64,000 bases of DNA from Ecdyonurus torrentis (GCA_949318235.1 OX439127.1:12281615-12345614), one strand, 5' to 3'; counted from the first letter of the stretch, positions 49,816 to 63,420 are shown. Program-made: numbers and translations. The notes: generated by a model not told the origin, from the sequence alone.

Positions 49816-49903
49816 AAAATTATGTCGTCATTGTTCCCGAAAAACGTCCCAAGTGTACTTGTGGCTTCTTATAGTTATCAATGCTCTTCTTACTGCCTGA
49901 TTT

Positions 49904-50152
49904 ATGCCATTTTATATCATTGAACACAAAATGGGACAAAAAAATGGTGTTAATTTTCACCACAACCCAAACGTAAACACGCAAGAGAGCACAAAAAGTC
50001 TGTAAAGTAGGCAATTCGCGTCCATTCTGACGTCAGAGTGGCCGCAATGCATAAGAAATTGCTGTGCAGGTTGCATAAGTTGACATTTCTCATTTGTCTT
50101 TTTAACGTATTTTAACAAATCCCATTTTGTGTTTAATAAATTAAAAAGGCAT
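49904..50152 (+). mobile_element. shorter divergent relative of the TTAA MITE (copy 4)
   Basis: A 249-bp unit with a 33-base terminal inverted repeat of 28 matches: left tip ATGCCATTTT, right tip read inward ATGCCTTTTT, both reaching AACACAAAATGGGA. The body shares GTAAACACGCAAGAGAGC, TGACGTCAGA and GCAGGTTGCATAAG with copies 1-3 but lacks the GCTACGGAGCTAC block. TTAA flanks are not visible, so it may be truncated or a distinct subfamily. Confidence 0.7.
50028..50035. promoter_or_regulatory. palindromic CRE word TGACGTCA in MITE copy 4
   Basis: Kept in a copy whose flanks have diverged (TCTGACGTCAGAGTGG). It is part of a longer imperfect palindrome, TCTGACGTCAGA. Confidence 0.45.
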
Positions 50153-50613
50153 TCTATTTATTTATTTATATTTATTCTATTTATATTATTCTAGGCCTGG
50201 AGAGGGCCTTTAAATAATAATAATAATAATAATAAAGAAAAAACGGCAAATAATATAAATATATACAAAATATTCCCATTGTGTTCTGACAACTTTTTTT
50301 TATTTATTTTATTTTTTATTTTATTTGATTTGAAGTTTTCAAAATCATCCATATACATACTACAGAGGAAAAAAAACAACGACAACAAACAAATCAATAG
50401 ACCTATAGTGTCGAAATATAGTGCTGTACAAATTGACTGCGAACTTTTTACTTTGCTTCTTCTCCATTGTTGTTCAGTATAGAGTTGGTAAATTTGTATG
50501 CTGTTGACATCAAATCCAGGTGGGATATTTGGTGTTACATGTAAGACAAGAAACGATCGAGAGCACGAGAGTGAGAGAGAACAGAAAGACATGCAAAAAA
50601 AGAAGAAAGAAAG

Positions 50614-50647
<34 letters not shown>
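50614..50647. repeat. poly-A run with AAAG edge
   Basis: About 34 A preceded by AGAAGAAAGAAAG. Confidence 0.95.
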
Positions 50648-50649
<2 letters not shown>

Positions 50650-51335
50650 CGTAAGGAAACTGTAAACTTTTTAGTGGGGAACCCTGAACGAGTATAATAG
50701 GACAGTACAAAAGATAGCAAACGTTATGGGAACAGCAAAATGTGCGTGAGTTCACCAAAAGGTAAAACACTTGAGACGTGACAAAATTACAAAAATATGA
50801 AAGAATTTATATAACAGTAAGGTTATACAAAACTTGACTACAAACAAAAATGATATTATAATTTATATTTATTTTATAATATATTAATATGTGAATGTTT
50901 GATAGATTTGATCGTTTGAAAGTTTTTCAAAAAAAAGGAATCACTATTATGTTCTTGAATGGCAAGGTTTTATGAATTGACCTGTACCATCGAATTTTTT
51001 GTGTATCTTTAAAAACTTATAGAAATCTACAAAACGCGAAAAAAAAAAATTAAATAAAAGTTTTCTCATTAGGAAATAGTTTTGCTCTTAAATATTTCAG
51101 ACTAGAAAGTAATTGCAACTTTATTGTTCACATGTTTTTTGAAATGAAGTGGAACTTGTCTCATTGTTTACACATTTGAAGTAGTTATATAGTTAAAAAG
51201 TAGAAATTTTAGCTCCTTTGTTATTTATTTATTTATTACTATTTTTTACTTGGTTTATTTTTATGTATTATACAGTATTTTCAATCATTATTTTTCTGCT
51301 TAGTGTTACTGACTTCTTGAAATACGACAGTCATT
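50650..51335. other. AT-rich filler, no gene seen
   Basis: No repeats longer than 10 bases and no coding signal. Confidence 0.6.
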
Positions 51336-51339
51336 GCAG

Positions 51340-51580
51340 ACCACTTATATACTATATTACATAGTCACAATCGTTACCCATGACTCCAACCCTACAGTAT
51401 TGCTTATATTTTGATTGAAGGACAGGTTTGGTCGACATTGCATGCATACATACATGCAAGTGTCTCCCAAGAGCACCTTGACTTTCTTCAATCATCAAAG
51501 CCACGGTAGCTGCTTGGAATTGAACGCGGATCTCCTGCATGATGAGTGGAATCTGTTTCCACTAAAGCACTAAAGCAATG
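51340..51580 (-). mobile_element. tRNA-derived SINE (minus strand)
   Basis: On the minus strand, 51580 to 51510 reads like a degenerate tRNA. An A-box-like TAGTGCTTTAGTGG lies at 51572-51559. A possible anticodon loop CTCATCA (CAT in the anticodon position) is bounded by partly pairing TTCCA and TGCAG. A clear B box GTTCAATTCC lies at 51525-51516. The non-tRNA body continues to about 51345 with ordinary GC. The 62-codon frame over it (51352-51540) is a SINE shadow. The tail and target duplications are not resolved. The Met assignment is tentative. Confidence 0.6.
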
Positions 51581-51589
51581 CATATAGTT

Positions 51590-54190
51590 GTGAATCATTC
51601 CTGTATACATGCATTGCAGTTACGTAATACCATAGAATGGTAGCACGTGCTTAATTGTACTTGCAAAAAAATAAATGCAATATATTTTACAATAAGCAAA
51701 AGCTTTTAACTATTTTTTTTTTAGGTATACAATTAATTCGATCCTGAATAATATATTATATATTATATTATATAATAATGAAATGCAAATAAAATGCAAT
51801 GACTCCATTGAGATTTATTTTATAATTTATAAATTTCAACTGAATTGTGTAACTTATTAATAACATTCTACACGTGTGCAGACACTAGAGTCAACTTTTC
51901 TATTTGGTTTCAACAAACAAAATAAAAGTTCATTTCAAATGTCACATCGAGTCACGTTTGCTGGGCAAATCTCTTGGGAAACACGACTAATAAAGTTCAC
52001 AACCAGAAACTGTTCTTTGTTTTATCAAGAAGTGCTATTTCAAATGACCGGATGTGTGATTTTTTTTTTATCGTATACGTAATACGTATATTATTACTTC
52101 TTTTTTTTAGTTGAATTAATAAATTTACCATCGCCAGATAATTGTTTTTATACTTCGCTTTCCCATTTTTTTTCTTTTCTTTTTTACGTGTTCAATAATT
52201 ACATTTTGTAAGGTAATTATTTTTGATGAGGGGTCTTATTAAAAATAAAATAACACAAAATAGTTTACGAGTGTGTTCATAAATGCGTAGTGGATATAAC
52301 TTTTGAAGCTTTTATGAGGCAAAAATAATAAAAATATATATTTTATATAGAAAGAGGGTGAAAAAAAGAAAAGTTTCTAAAACTTCTAAACAATCATATA
52401 GAAACCATTACAGACTACTTGCAATACTACTTTTAGATTGAGTGTAAATAGGATAGAAAGTTTTTATTATATAAGGTATATCACGGAACTTTGGCTTTTA
52501 ATTTCTACTTAGATAAATCCATACTTTTACTGTTAGCAATATAAGCAATATCCCACTTAAATGAATGGCCAAGATGTAAACTGCAATTTCAAAGGTTAAT
52601 TCTGTTACGATTTTTAATGCAAAGCACAACTTTTAATACATATTTCAATCAGTATTAATTGTATTATTAATCTTCAATGGAGACGTAAAAGCGCATAATA
52701 ATTATTTTTATATAATAATTAATCTCTTATTATTTTTAGATCTTATAGATAGAGCAAAGATAGTTAATTTATATTACGTCAAAGTTTAAGTCGTGTGCTA
52801 AGCTCCTTTTAGCAATAGATAAAATATTAGTAATATAAGAATACTGTATAATTGAATATCGATGTTTTCAAATATCTTATAAATTAAAATAGTTTGTTAT
52901 GGCACGTGTATCATTCCTAACCACTGGTGGAAAATTGAATAATAAAATGTAGATGAAAGTAAAATTATATGTTAAATATTACAAAGTGTAATAAATTTTA
53001 TCAATAAGTCATGCATGAAATATTTGTTGTTTAAGTGTACGCAGTTTTGTTTTTGACATATTATTATACATTATTATTTTCTAGAAGGTCAATTAAGGGT
53101 ATAACCTGCAGTAAAGTATTGTGAAGTGTATAGCTTAATATTGTAGTTAAATAGTTTGGAAAGTTGTGTGTATGTGTGTGTGTGTGTGTATGTATGTATG
53201 TGTATGTGTGTGTGAGTGAGAGAGAGAGAAGCAAACATTAATATTTGGTTAATTTAGAAGATCTGGACTTTCACATGACTTAGGATGCATGCTGACTAAA
53301 ATGACGTGACGTGAAAAGTTAGCCAATGCTTGAGGCAAATTTGTAGTATAAAACATCAAACATAATATATTTATGCCAAAGAAAAGGAAGTAAAAACGAT
53401 TCACTCAATCTCACTATTTTATACAGTGTGTATATATATATAATATATAATATACATATATCTGCCGTAACTTGTTGACAATGAAGATCAAAGGAATGAA
53501 TGATATACACCTGATACATAAACATTTTACAATATTCAAAAGCTTATATTTTATAAATTTATCAAGCTATTTATATTAAAGTACTTTAGAAAATATTGAA
53601 TAATATTTTATATCTTTTTAAACTATAAAGTAAATAAATAATAATAATGTATTTTAAAAGTAAAAAAAATATATATATATAATAATATTAATAAATAAAA
53701 AGTTATTTTCAAGACAATTACATGTATAAACATTGAACTTGTAAGAAGAAAATTTGAAAAAGTTATAAAGGAAATTGTTCTAAAGTAAAACAATAACTAA
53801 GTTTTCTGTCTATATTCTTTTAAGAAAATTCATATGTAATGTAACTCTTTATTTTATAAAACAAAAAATTGTCTTGCAAACTCATGGTATAAAATATAAT
53901 GTCAATTCTCAATGCTACATTAGCGATATTGATATTTTTTTTCTCGCTTCAAAATATAATTTTGTTTCTTTATCATAAGAAAAACATAATAAATTATTAA
54001 ATTAGTGACTGATCAATACATTTTTCATAAGGTTGAAAATAAAAGGATTTTTTTTTTCAGAATATACAAAATCAAAATAGTCAAATAACACATTTATAAA
54101 TAGAAGACACAATCCATATTCTCTAAAGGTATTATACTATCGTAAAGAAAAGAACTTTTGATGAATAAAAAATATATAATGCTGAAAAAC
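51590..54190. other. AT-rich filler, no gene seen
   Basis: Only a mixed (TG)/(TATG)/(GA) tract at 53165-53230 and short AT runs. A plus-strand T10 run followed by AGGTATAC at about 51713-51730 was considered as a splice junction and judged weak. Confidence 0.55.
53165..53230. repeat. (TG)(TATG)(GA) compound tract
   Basis: Impure GT units grade into GAGTGAGAGAGAG. Confidence 0.93.
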
Positions 54191-54196
54191 AAATTT

Positions 54197-54278
54197 ACTT
54201 ACAAAAATAGATGCATCTCTTTCTTTCGCTTTTCCTTTTACCACCACCCCCCAAAGTTTTCACAGCTGCTTAACTTAC
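54197..54278 (-). other. candidate RS-exon following the ratchet site
   Basis: On the minus strand, the 76 bases after the junction (54278 to 54203) end at a second GTAAGT (54202-54197, in TTTTTGTAAGTAAAT). A short segment between a junction-borne donor and a second donor is the layout of a recursive-splicing exon. It is inferred from motif order only. Confidence 0.3.
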
Positions 54279-54300
54279 CTGTAAAACAGAAGAAACAAAG
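54273..54300 (-). promoter_or_regulatory. candidate recursive (ratchet) splice site, minus strand
   Basis: On the minus strand, a pyrimidine tract (54300-54283, interrupted by two G) leads to TTTTACAG, immediately followed by GTAAGTTA. The junction AG|GTAAGT at 54279/54278 is a perfect juxtaposition of 3' and 5' splice consensus, as in Drosophila and vertebrate ratchet points. It is the best of all AG|GT sites I scanned on both strands. Confidence 0.5.
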
Positions 54301-54557
54301 ATACATGTTAAAATACAGATAAACTTTAAGACATAACATTATAAATAAAAGATGAACATATGCTGGAAGAGAGGGAAAGAAAGACAGCGAGCTGGTATCA
54401 GAAATCAATAATCATAAATTGCTTATGAAGGTGCGGTGACCATAAGGTTTGAAGTTTTTTTTTTTTTTTTTTTTTTTCTGTCTTGCAATCGATAGCCACT
54501 AGCTGCACTCACCCTTCTACCTAACTTTCCAACGTCGAGTCACGAAACACAAATTTC

Positions 54558-54560
<3 letters not shown>

Positions 54561-54653
<93 letters not shown>
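54561..54653. repeat. (TC)n(AC)n compound microsatellite
   Basis: Seventy-eight bases of TC run directly into about 16 of AC. The same order occurs at 62033-62151. Confidence 0.97.
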
Positions 54654-54654
<1 letters not shown>

Positions 54655-54694
54655 CCTCTCACTGTTTCTTTCCACAATATTAAATCACCCACAT

Positions 54695-55720
54695 CATCAA
54701 GCTTTTGAATTGTTTTGACAAAGAGAAAAATGTATTGAACTAATTTATTTTTTTTTCTCTCCCAACCAATGGTAATTGTAATTCTAATTTTAACAATACA
54801 ATTTAATATAACATTATTTATGCATAAAAATAGGATATTTTGTTATAAATATTAAATCAATTAAATATGCATGGCTAATTTATATGATTTACAATGATTT
54901 ACATGAAATATAGACCATAGCATTGTGTATCTTATTTGATATTGTGCATATTAAAATTAATAAAATAATATCAATGAAAATAAATTATTTTTTTATTTTA
55001 TTTTATACATATGTGTCTATTTTACGCCAAAGTTAAATCGAGCAAATAGTAGTAACAAACATTACTAATTGATATCACTATAATATATACAGTATATGTA
55101 AAAACATGCATATAATATGAATGTTACAATAATAACAATAATATGGTATACGTTTGAGCGAAAAGAGGAGAGAGGGAAAGTTTGTGTATATATGTGTATT
55201 TTATAAAATGTTGTTATACCGCAAACACGTTTTATATAATATTTTATTAACTCAATACGTATAAAGAGATATTATAAAATCAGTTATGTGTAAATGAAAT
55301 CAATGAATGATAAATTTATAACATTCATTTTATTCTTGTTTTATAAATTTTATTCAATTTGATATGTATTTTAATAAAAACTAATCATACAAAATAAGAA
55401 TTCCGTTTTTTTTTTTTTTTTTTTTTTCACTTTTTTTTTTTTTTATTATTATTTCTTTAAAAAAAAGTTTTTGTCCTTTTTATAATTTTATTGGTCTTTT
55501 TCTCAAAATTAATAAATGAAAAAGTATTAGAGAACACGTTGATGCGAGAAAAAAAAAATATCAATTTTACTACTAAGCTGTATTTTAATTGATTTGTTCA
55601 TTCTTGCGGAAAATAAAATTGAAGAAATTTAAAAAAGCACTTTTATTGTAGTGTGAAATTCAATGAAAATGGGTAACAATGTGCTGAGGAAATATTACAA
55701 TAAAAAACTAAATTGAGTAC

Positions 55721-55752
<32 letters not shown>

Positions 55753-55945
55753 CATTTCTGACAATGTTTGTATTATACCTGCAACAATGAAATAGATACT
55801 TCATCATTAATTTTAATAAAATATCTTTAATTACGCAACAGAACGAAAATATACCGACTACACTATATCATTAAACTTGATTATTATTTAATATTTTGAT
55901 GTAAATAATATGGTATGAATTTTTTAAAACATAACGTTATTTACT
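54695..55945. other. AT-rich filler with T runs
   Basis: T runs at 55406-55444 (interrupted by CAC) and 55721-55747. No coding signal. Confidence 0.6.
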
Positions 55946-56094
<149 letters not shown>

Positions 56095-56219
56095 TATCAA
56101 ATATTTACCACTAAAAATATTGACCATGAAATTAATAAAATAAATAAGCATTAATATACATATTTTTGATGTTATAACATGGTGCATATAAAACAAAAAT
56201 ATATTTAGATGGGAATGAA

Positions 56220-56304
56220 AACTTTTGAGTTATTGTTATTTGAAAACGTTACTCGATCCATATACTATTTGCCTTCCCGTATTGTATGCTCTAAAGAATA
56301 AAAG

Positions 56305-56336
<32 letters not shown>

Positions 56337-56500
56337 CTAGATTACAGAGCAAGCAAAGAAAATGCATGGAAACTCGCTACACAATGTCACGATGAATACA
56401 TTGTCTCTTACCTCGGCATATACTTAATAACATGAAGAAGAAGCAGAAGAAGAAAAAAGAAAAATAACGAAACCTAAAGCAAGTCTTTTGGTTTTGCTTA
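56220..56500. other. weak GC-elevated islet with (GA)n
   Basis: (GA) tract at 56305-56331, then CAGAGCAAGCAAAG and AAACTCGCTAC. No coding support. Confidence 0.3.
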
Positions 56501-58100
56501 CTTCAAATTTAATCTTAAAAGTATATTATTTATATTATAATATAAACTGAAAAAAGTTTGTTTGATAAATTGTAGCAGTTTTTCTTCCATCAGCCAATTT
56601 TGAAAAAAAAATATATATAATAACAATAAAAAAAGCTCTATTACAGCACTAGTATACTTTTTTTTATAATTTTATATAAACACACACAGTCAGTACACAC
56701 ACACAAGAAATTTTTCATATGAAATCAGTATTTAACAAAGAATAGTGTTTCATGACTCCGCAGACCCTTTGTGTGTATAAATTTTAAATGTTTAGTACAA
56801 CAACTTTGAATTAAAGAATAAAACATTTGCATGAGCATGCTTTAAAAAAGAATACTTTGTACATTTTTTTAAGTACGATATATGTAAATTTTGTTATATT
56901 GTATAAAGAAAAAAAATTATATAATTGTGTTTATAAAAAAAAAATGAACAATTTTTATTGTATTTAATGTGAAATATACAGAAAAATAAATATTTAAAAT
57001 AAATAATTTAAATTATTATATACATAAAACTTTTTTTTTTAAAACATGTTCGTTAGTTAACTTAAGAGTTGAAAACTTGATGTATATAATAAAAAAGTAC
57101 TTTTAATTGCATGAAATACTATTATAAAATACTATGTTAATGTGCTAACTTTGTCTTAAAAATGCAAACAGAGACGTAGTAGTCATGAATTTAATTTAAA
57201 ATACAATTCATAGAAAGTTTCAACCATCTCTACTAATCATCACTTTTTATAATGAGTAAAACTATAATAAAGATAAAGAAATAGTAACTTTAAGAAGTAA
57301 TAAATTGAATGCAGTTCTGTATTAATTTATTTTTGTCTTATATTATACGTAATTTAGTTTCTTTCTCTTTAATGATTCTAAACAGTAGATTGTGAAGATA
57401 TCGTACCTTATATAACGTATTTCAAAATGTAAATTATTTTGGCTGGGTTGTATACAGTACGTTGAATTTATTATAAAAGAAAATAATCCTATAGTATATA
57501 GTTAATGTAAAACAATTTATTAGAGTAGTTTTCTTATACAATATGAAATGAAATGCAAAGAGTCAATTACAGTTCTACAAAAAAATAGAAAAGTTCTATA
57601 TTATTGTAATTTTTTTATTTATAAAAAAATAAATTATAATAATAATGTCTCGTTAGAACTGAATAAATTGTTATCAAGTTATAAAAAACGTGCGATAAGA
57701 TGCTATTAGCGTTTTCATCATTTTATTGACACATCATTATATCCATTGGAATATAAAATATTATATAGCAAGGATATAACTATACTCAATTATTCAGATC
57801 GCTATATTTTATATACATAATAAATGTTAAAAAAAAAATCAACCATTATTTTCGTAAAATAACCTGTGCAAAAGAGGAAAGAAAAAAAAGTTTTTGAGGA
57901 ACGTGTTTGGTTACCAGAAAAGTTTCATGAAATTTATTTCGACTTCAATTTCTTTCTGCATCTTCTTATATATATAATATTTTTTTTAATGTTAAATATT
58001 ATAACTTTTATATAATACTTATTTGTATGTCGCATCACCTTGTGCCAACTACACTTGATTCTTTTCGACGCAATTGAGACGTTATATAATACGGTCATCA
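56500..58100. other. AT-rich filler, no gene seen
   Basis: Nothing recognisable. Confidence 0.6.
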
Positions 58101-58310
58101 ATGTTATGTCATTAGCCTACAAGTTTTACGTCGTTTTTTTGTTTATAGATAATGTTTTGTAGACCGAAATGAGATAGAGGGAGAGAGAGAGAAGATGATG
58201 ATCAGCGTGTGAATAAAGCAAGTGTCTCGCGGCTAAAATCTTTAGCAGTAAACAAGTCAAAGCAACAACAACAAAAATCAATAAAAACGCATGGCAAAAA
58301 AATGATAATA
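58100..58310. other. weak GC-elevated islet
   Basis: AAGCAAGTGTCTCGCGGC and a short (GA) tract near 58181. Opposed frames at 58126-58335 and 58209-58457 show no domain. Confidence 0.25.
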
Positions 58311-58844
58311 ATAATAATAAAAAAAAAATCAACACTGTGCCCTATATTATTTCCAGTAGCATACAAAAAAATGATAATAATGACAGTAGCAACTTACATA
58401 AATGCAATGCTGTACTTATTTAAAAATGTAATCGTGCAAGAAAGATGTATGTTATGATGAGAAAATTAAATTTAAAAAGCATTTTTCAGCATCTCTATAT
58501 TTCTTGCACTTTTGAGTTATCATGTATCAAGTACACATTATTGCCTTAAAGCCATATAATACTATATAATATTGAAAGTTGAGATTAGTTATTACAAAGA
58601 GAAAATAATATTTTTGCTATAATAACATTGAAAAATAAAGTGTGCTGAGCTCATTAAATTTCTTTACAACATCAAGTTGATCGCTTTGATGTTATTGAAA
58701 GAAAGACTTTTATTTATTTCATGATACTAAACAGGGAAATATTGTCAGATAATATAAACTTAACAAAGAACTTGTTCCATTACAATATCCACACAATGTT
58801 TCTGACTTTGAAGACTTTGTAAATACCAAGAAACATATGACGAT

Positions 58845-59001
<157 letters not shown>

Positions 59002-59004
59002 TAG

Positions 59005-60255
59005 CAAAATCTTCTTGGAAGAAAAAAAAACTTTGAAAGTTTAAAGTAACAAACAAAAAAGTAATGCAGTGAAGGTAGTTTGAAAAAGAAAAAACAAATA
59101 GATTTTATGGCTTTTCTAAGAATTTTTTTTCTATACTTATAGTATATCATTTGATTTTACTTATAATATGGTACTTACTTTATTATTTTTATAGATTGAG
59201 AAAAAAATATATATACACATGATATGATATCTTTTCATCACAAAAATAAAATTTTATTTTATATTTTGTTGATAATATTTTATATAGCTTGTGTATATGA
59301 ATATAATATTAAAAAGTTAAGTCACACTAATATCAAAATAAAACATGATTTACATTGAAATGGATTGCTTTATATTCAGTTCATAAACCTTTAAAAAAAT
59401 AAATATTATACAATAGACTGCTGAAGTGTTGAAAATGTATAGCAAACGAATTCTAGCGTGCCTACAATCTTCAAAAAAAAAAAAAAAAAAAAAAAATCTT
59501 TTCGTATATAGTAGAGAAAAAAAAGCAATGTACACAAGTGAAAACCGTACGCCAGCCAACTTTATCTATCGGTGCTCGTTATTTGTTCAAGTGGTCCAGC
59601 TTGGTACAGAACTGACGGAGTTCTCTGTTAGTTGGACTAACGGAAATATACAGATATGTTTATCCAGCTTAGATTTTTTATCAATTGTATTTCTCTCACT
59701 GACTTACACTTGACGTGAAAAAAAAAAAACGAAAAAAAAAACGAAAAAAACGAAAAAAATGAAAAGAAAATATTCGTCAAAATGTTATAAATAAAAATCT
59801 ATATTCTATAGTTAAAAGTTTAAATTTCATTTTCTAACTTTTATACTACTAGATAATTTTATTTAGTACATAAATATATATATATATATACACACACTCA
59901 CTTATAATATCATTATGTTTCTATTAATTTTTGATGTATTTTTTAAAACAGTAAATCGATAAGTATAAAAAGTAATAATTTATTTTATTCATGATATTTG
60001 TAAATTTGTATGATTATATTACTAGATGGTTGAGAAAATAAATTTAAATATATAATTTTTTTATACAATGTTTGATAATACTTTTTTTTATATAGATATT
60101 CACGTATTTACTTACACTTTATATGTGTGGGTTTCAATAACTTTTTTATTGATATTGATTTTAAAATAAATTTGAGATTATGAACACGTCGTATACAAAT
60201 GTAGTAAGTACGTACGTACAGTGTATATTATGTGAGGCTTACACTTTTCTTTAAA
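59005..60255. other. AT-rich filler with one islet
   Basis: A run at 59473-59496. A complex segment at 59545-59715 contains a GTTAGT-TGG-ACTAAC hairpin (59627-59641). Repeated A(7-12)-C-G units at 59718-59760. No gene supported (frame 59426-59713 crosses the A run). Confidence 0.5.
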
Positions 60256-60260
60256 ACCAC

Positions 60261-60263
<3 letters not shown>

Positions 60264-60308
<45 letters not shown>

Positions 60309-60350
60309 CTCTCTCTCTCTACCTCCCTCCCTCTCTTTCTCTCTCTCCCT
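60264..60350. repeat. (CT)n and CT-rich tract
   Basis: About 40 bases of pure CT followed by imperfect CT/CCCT sequence. Confidence 0.96.
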
Positions 60351-60359
60351 GAATACAAT

Positions 60360-61700
60360 ATTTTCTCGATTGGTTCACTCTTTACAGTAAAAATATTTTT
60401 CAGAATGATGTATATCACAATTTAATAAAACATTTATTGAGCTTTTTAAATGTATGTATGTACCTCATCTGACACTCATGGTGTCACACACTGAACTGTC
60501 AAAATTATACATTTAATATCACTTTCAGTTATTGAAAGAAAAAGAAATTAAAGCAAAGTTTCAATTATAGCAAATAGTATAAACTTTATTCTTATTTATT
60601 AAATTTTTGTTGCACTGGTCTTTTAGATAAAAGTAACTGCACGAGATATCATTTTTAGTAGGGAAAAAAATCATTGCATTGAAACAGTAAACACTTAACT
60701 CTTGTAAGAAGTTTAACCTTTTAAACATCAATAAATATTTAGTAATTAGTATATTTAAAGTTACTTTAATTAGTGCTAATTTCTATCAAAAACTTTGATG
60801 CTATAGTGAAATCATTTATTATTATCAGTAATACGTCAATTATATAGAACTTTGAAGTTCATCAAAATGGTTTTCTTTACTTCCATAGCGGTGAAGAAAG
60901 AAAGAAAAAAAAAAAAAAAAAAAAAAAAACGCCAAATACCATAACGGCTCGCGTCAGCACTTATTTGTGCTGTGAGAGTTTTAGCAAAATCGTCTTACAT
61001 AATATATTTACTTTCCTCTTACAAAAAAAATTAAAAAAATAAAAAAAAAAGTAGAAGAAGAAGAAATGCTTACGAACAAGAAAGCAAACACAAAAATATT
61101 CTTTATTTTTGGATCGAAATTAAAGTGCTATAAATCTTTGTGATAAAAAATGGAATCGTATATCAGTATTGTATCTTCAATAAGGTATAAAATGAATATT
61201 ATATATATTTTTTATGATATAATCAAAGAATGACAAATATTATACGATTAGTGCAATCTCAAACAATTGATTAAATATCACAGTTTGAAGCTTTGAGAGC
61301 GAACAAGATGAAGACATACGACGGCTTGTATTACTAAGCACTGAAAGATTTTCCACTGTTTGAGAACCGCGATCTTGAAAGAATGACATTTCTAAAATAA
61401 TAATAATAATAAATTTAAAAATATATAAATTTGAAAATCTACCCTTTTAGTAACTGCTATAATGTAAGCGCGCAATTTTGTGTATATTTTGAAATGATAG
61501 TCCTTCATATATGTATATTTTAAGAGTTCTATTTTTTTTTTTTTAATTTTTTTTTATAATTCATTGATTATTATTTTTATATACTAAGGTATACAAATAT
61601 ACATAGTGTAATGTGTTATACACAAGTGCTAAATCTATATATTGTCTACACAGCTATATTGATAAAATATTATCTATTTGATTTTCAATATAAAAGACAA
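60360..61700. other. AT-rich filler, no gene seen
   Basis: A run at 60904-60929 and short T runs. A slightly complex patch lies at 61290-61385. Confidence 0.55.
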
Positions 61701-61706
61701 AGTAAA

Positions 61707-61709
<3 letters not shown>

Positions 61710-61737
<28 letters not shown>

Positions 61738-61780
61738 CTTTGAACGTGTCATGTTTTTTTTTTTTTTTTTTTTTTTTTTT
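61710..61780. repeat. poly-A / poly-T inverted pair
   Basis: Twenty-eight A (61710-61737), sixteen unique bases, then twenty-seven T (61754-61780), forming a near-perfect A:T stem-loop. Confidence 0.9.
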
Positions 61781-61939
61781 CTGTATAACAAAAGTGAAGC
61801 AATTTTTTTACAAGTTTTAATCATCAAGATGCTTGAGGTGTTACTAAGATGGCTCTCCATTTTATATATATATACAGCCTCCACTTTTTATGTACTAAAA
61901 ATTTCAGGTACATTCTTTCTTGTATGTCTTATGTATAGT

Positions 61940-62240
<301 letters not shown>

Positions 62241-63415
62241 CAGCCATCTATCTACTCATAAAAAAATTGTTCAATTACTTTTATGTCGATACATATAAAA
62301 AGCAATCAATATAACCTACTTTTCAATTTTTACTGAAGCACGATTTTTAAAAGATAATTTTTTTTATACATTACGCGAAAAGAAAAGAAAAAAAATATTT
62401 AGAAAAGTGAGAGAGAGAGAGAAATATATTTTTAAGTTTTAATATTCTTCTTACATTTTTAGTGTCATTCACAAAAATAATTCATTTATCTACCACTAAC
62501 TTTCAATTTAACTTTAATTTTTCTTTCTTAATATATACGATGAATAATTGATATAATTCAGAACATTATTTACGTCCTTTTTTCTTTCTTTTTTTAAGAG
62601 CAAGAAAAAGTTCAAATAATCAATCAATATATTTTTTTTTTCTGCAACCTTAGTGCTTTAGAGACCAGCACTTATAAATTTCTTACTTTGAAAGAAAGGT
62701 TTGAAAATGATAATTTACGTTATATTTATAAGAATGATAATGATTATACTCATATAAAACAATATATCATAAAATAGAATGAAAAAAAAAATACATATAT
62801 AGCAAATAGATTTCGATTATGATAATTACATTTTATGTTGAAAATATAAAGCTTCTAAAGTTAAAGCAATGTTATATATTTTAGAGACAGCAAGTGAGAT
62901 TACTATAGAGAATGAGTTACAACTTTCGTCTCGCAGTATATCATACGCTTATGGAGATGTATATTATACGTAACGTCCAAAAAGACAAGGCATGCTAGCC
63001 AAGCCAAAAGCCAAGAACAATACTTGATGCAAAACAAGAGGATTGTCCTCCTAGCAGCAAGTATAAGTAAGCAAGCAAGCAAGCATCCAAAAACTATTTG
63101 GCTCCTATAGTAATGGTTCCTTCCTCACACACACACACACACACAAAACAAAACTCTTTTTCTTTCTTTTTTTTTTTTCATTGTAATAATTCATCCTGTA
63201 CCGAATATATTATTATTATAATACAAAAGCATTGAGGACTAAATATAAGAAACATTATTTTGCCCTGGCTTGCAGAAAGCTGCCTGTGTCATCGTGCTTT
63301 ACACAAAATATTATAATGTTGTGTATGTGTGTATATTATAATATAATATATAAGATAGAAGCAACAGCAAGAACGAACTGGCAATACCAACACACTTAAC
63401 ACCAAAGATAAAGTA

Positions 63416-63420
63416 TTATA

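Larger units (their letters stand above)
54220..54690. other. GC-elevated islet with T run and (CT)n(AC)n
   Basis: Includes the ratchet-like site, ACCACCACCCCCC, GGTGCGGTGACC, a T run at 54455-54477, CGATAGCCACTAGCTGCAC and the (CT)(AC) array. Confidence 0.4.

Noticed and set aside
51510..51580. Intact tRNA gene
   Set aside because: The acceptor stem is not formed, the D arm is degenerate, and the homologous body continues beyond the 3' end. A SINE head fits better.
51708..51731. Plus-strand T-run then AG|GTATAC as a ratchet site
   Set aside because: The donor half (GTATAC) is weak and T runs are common here, so chance is likely.
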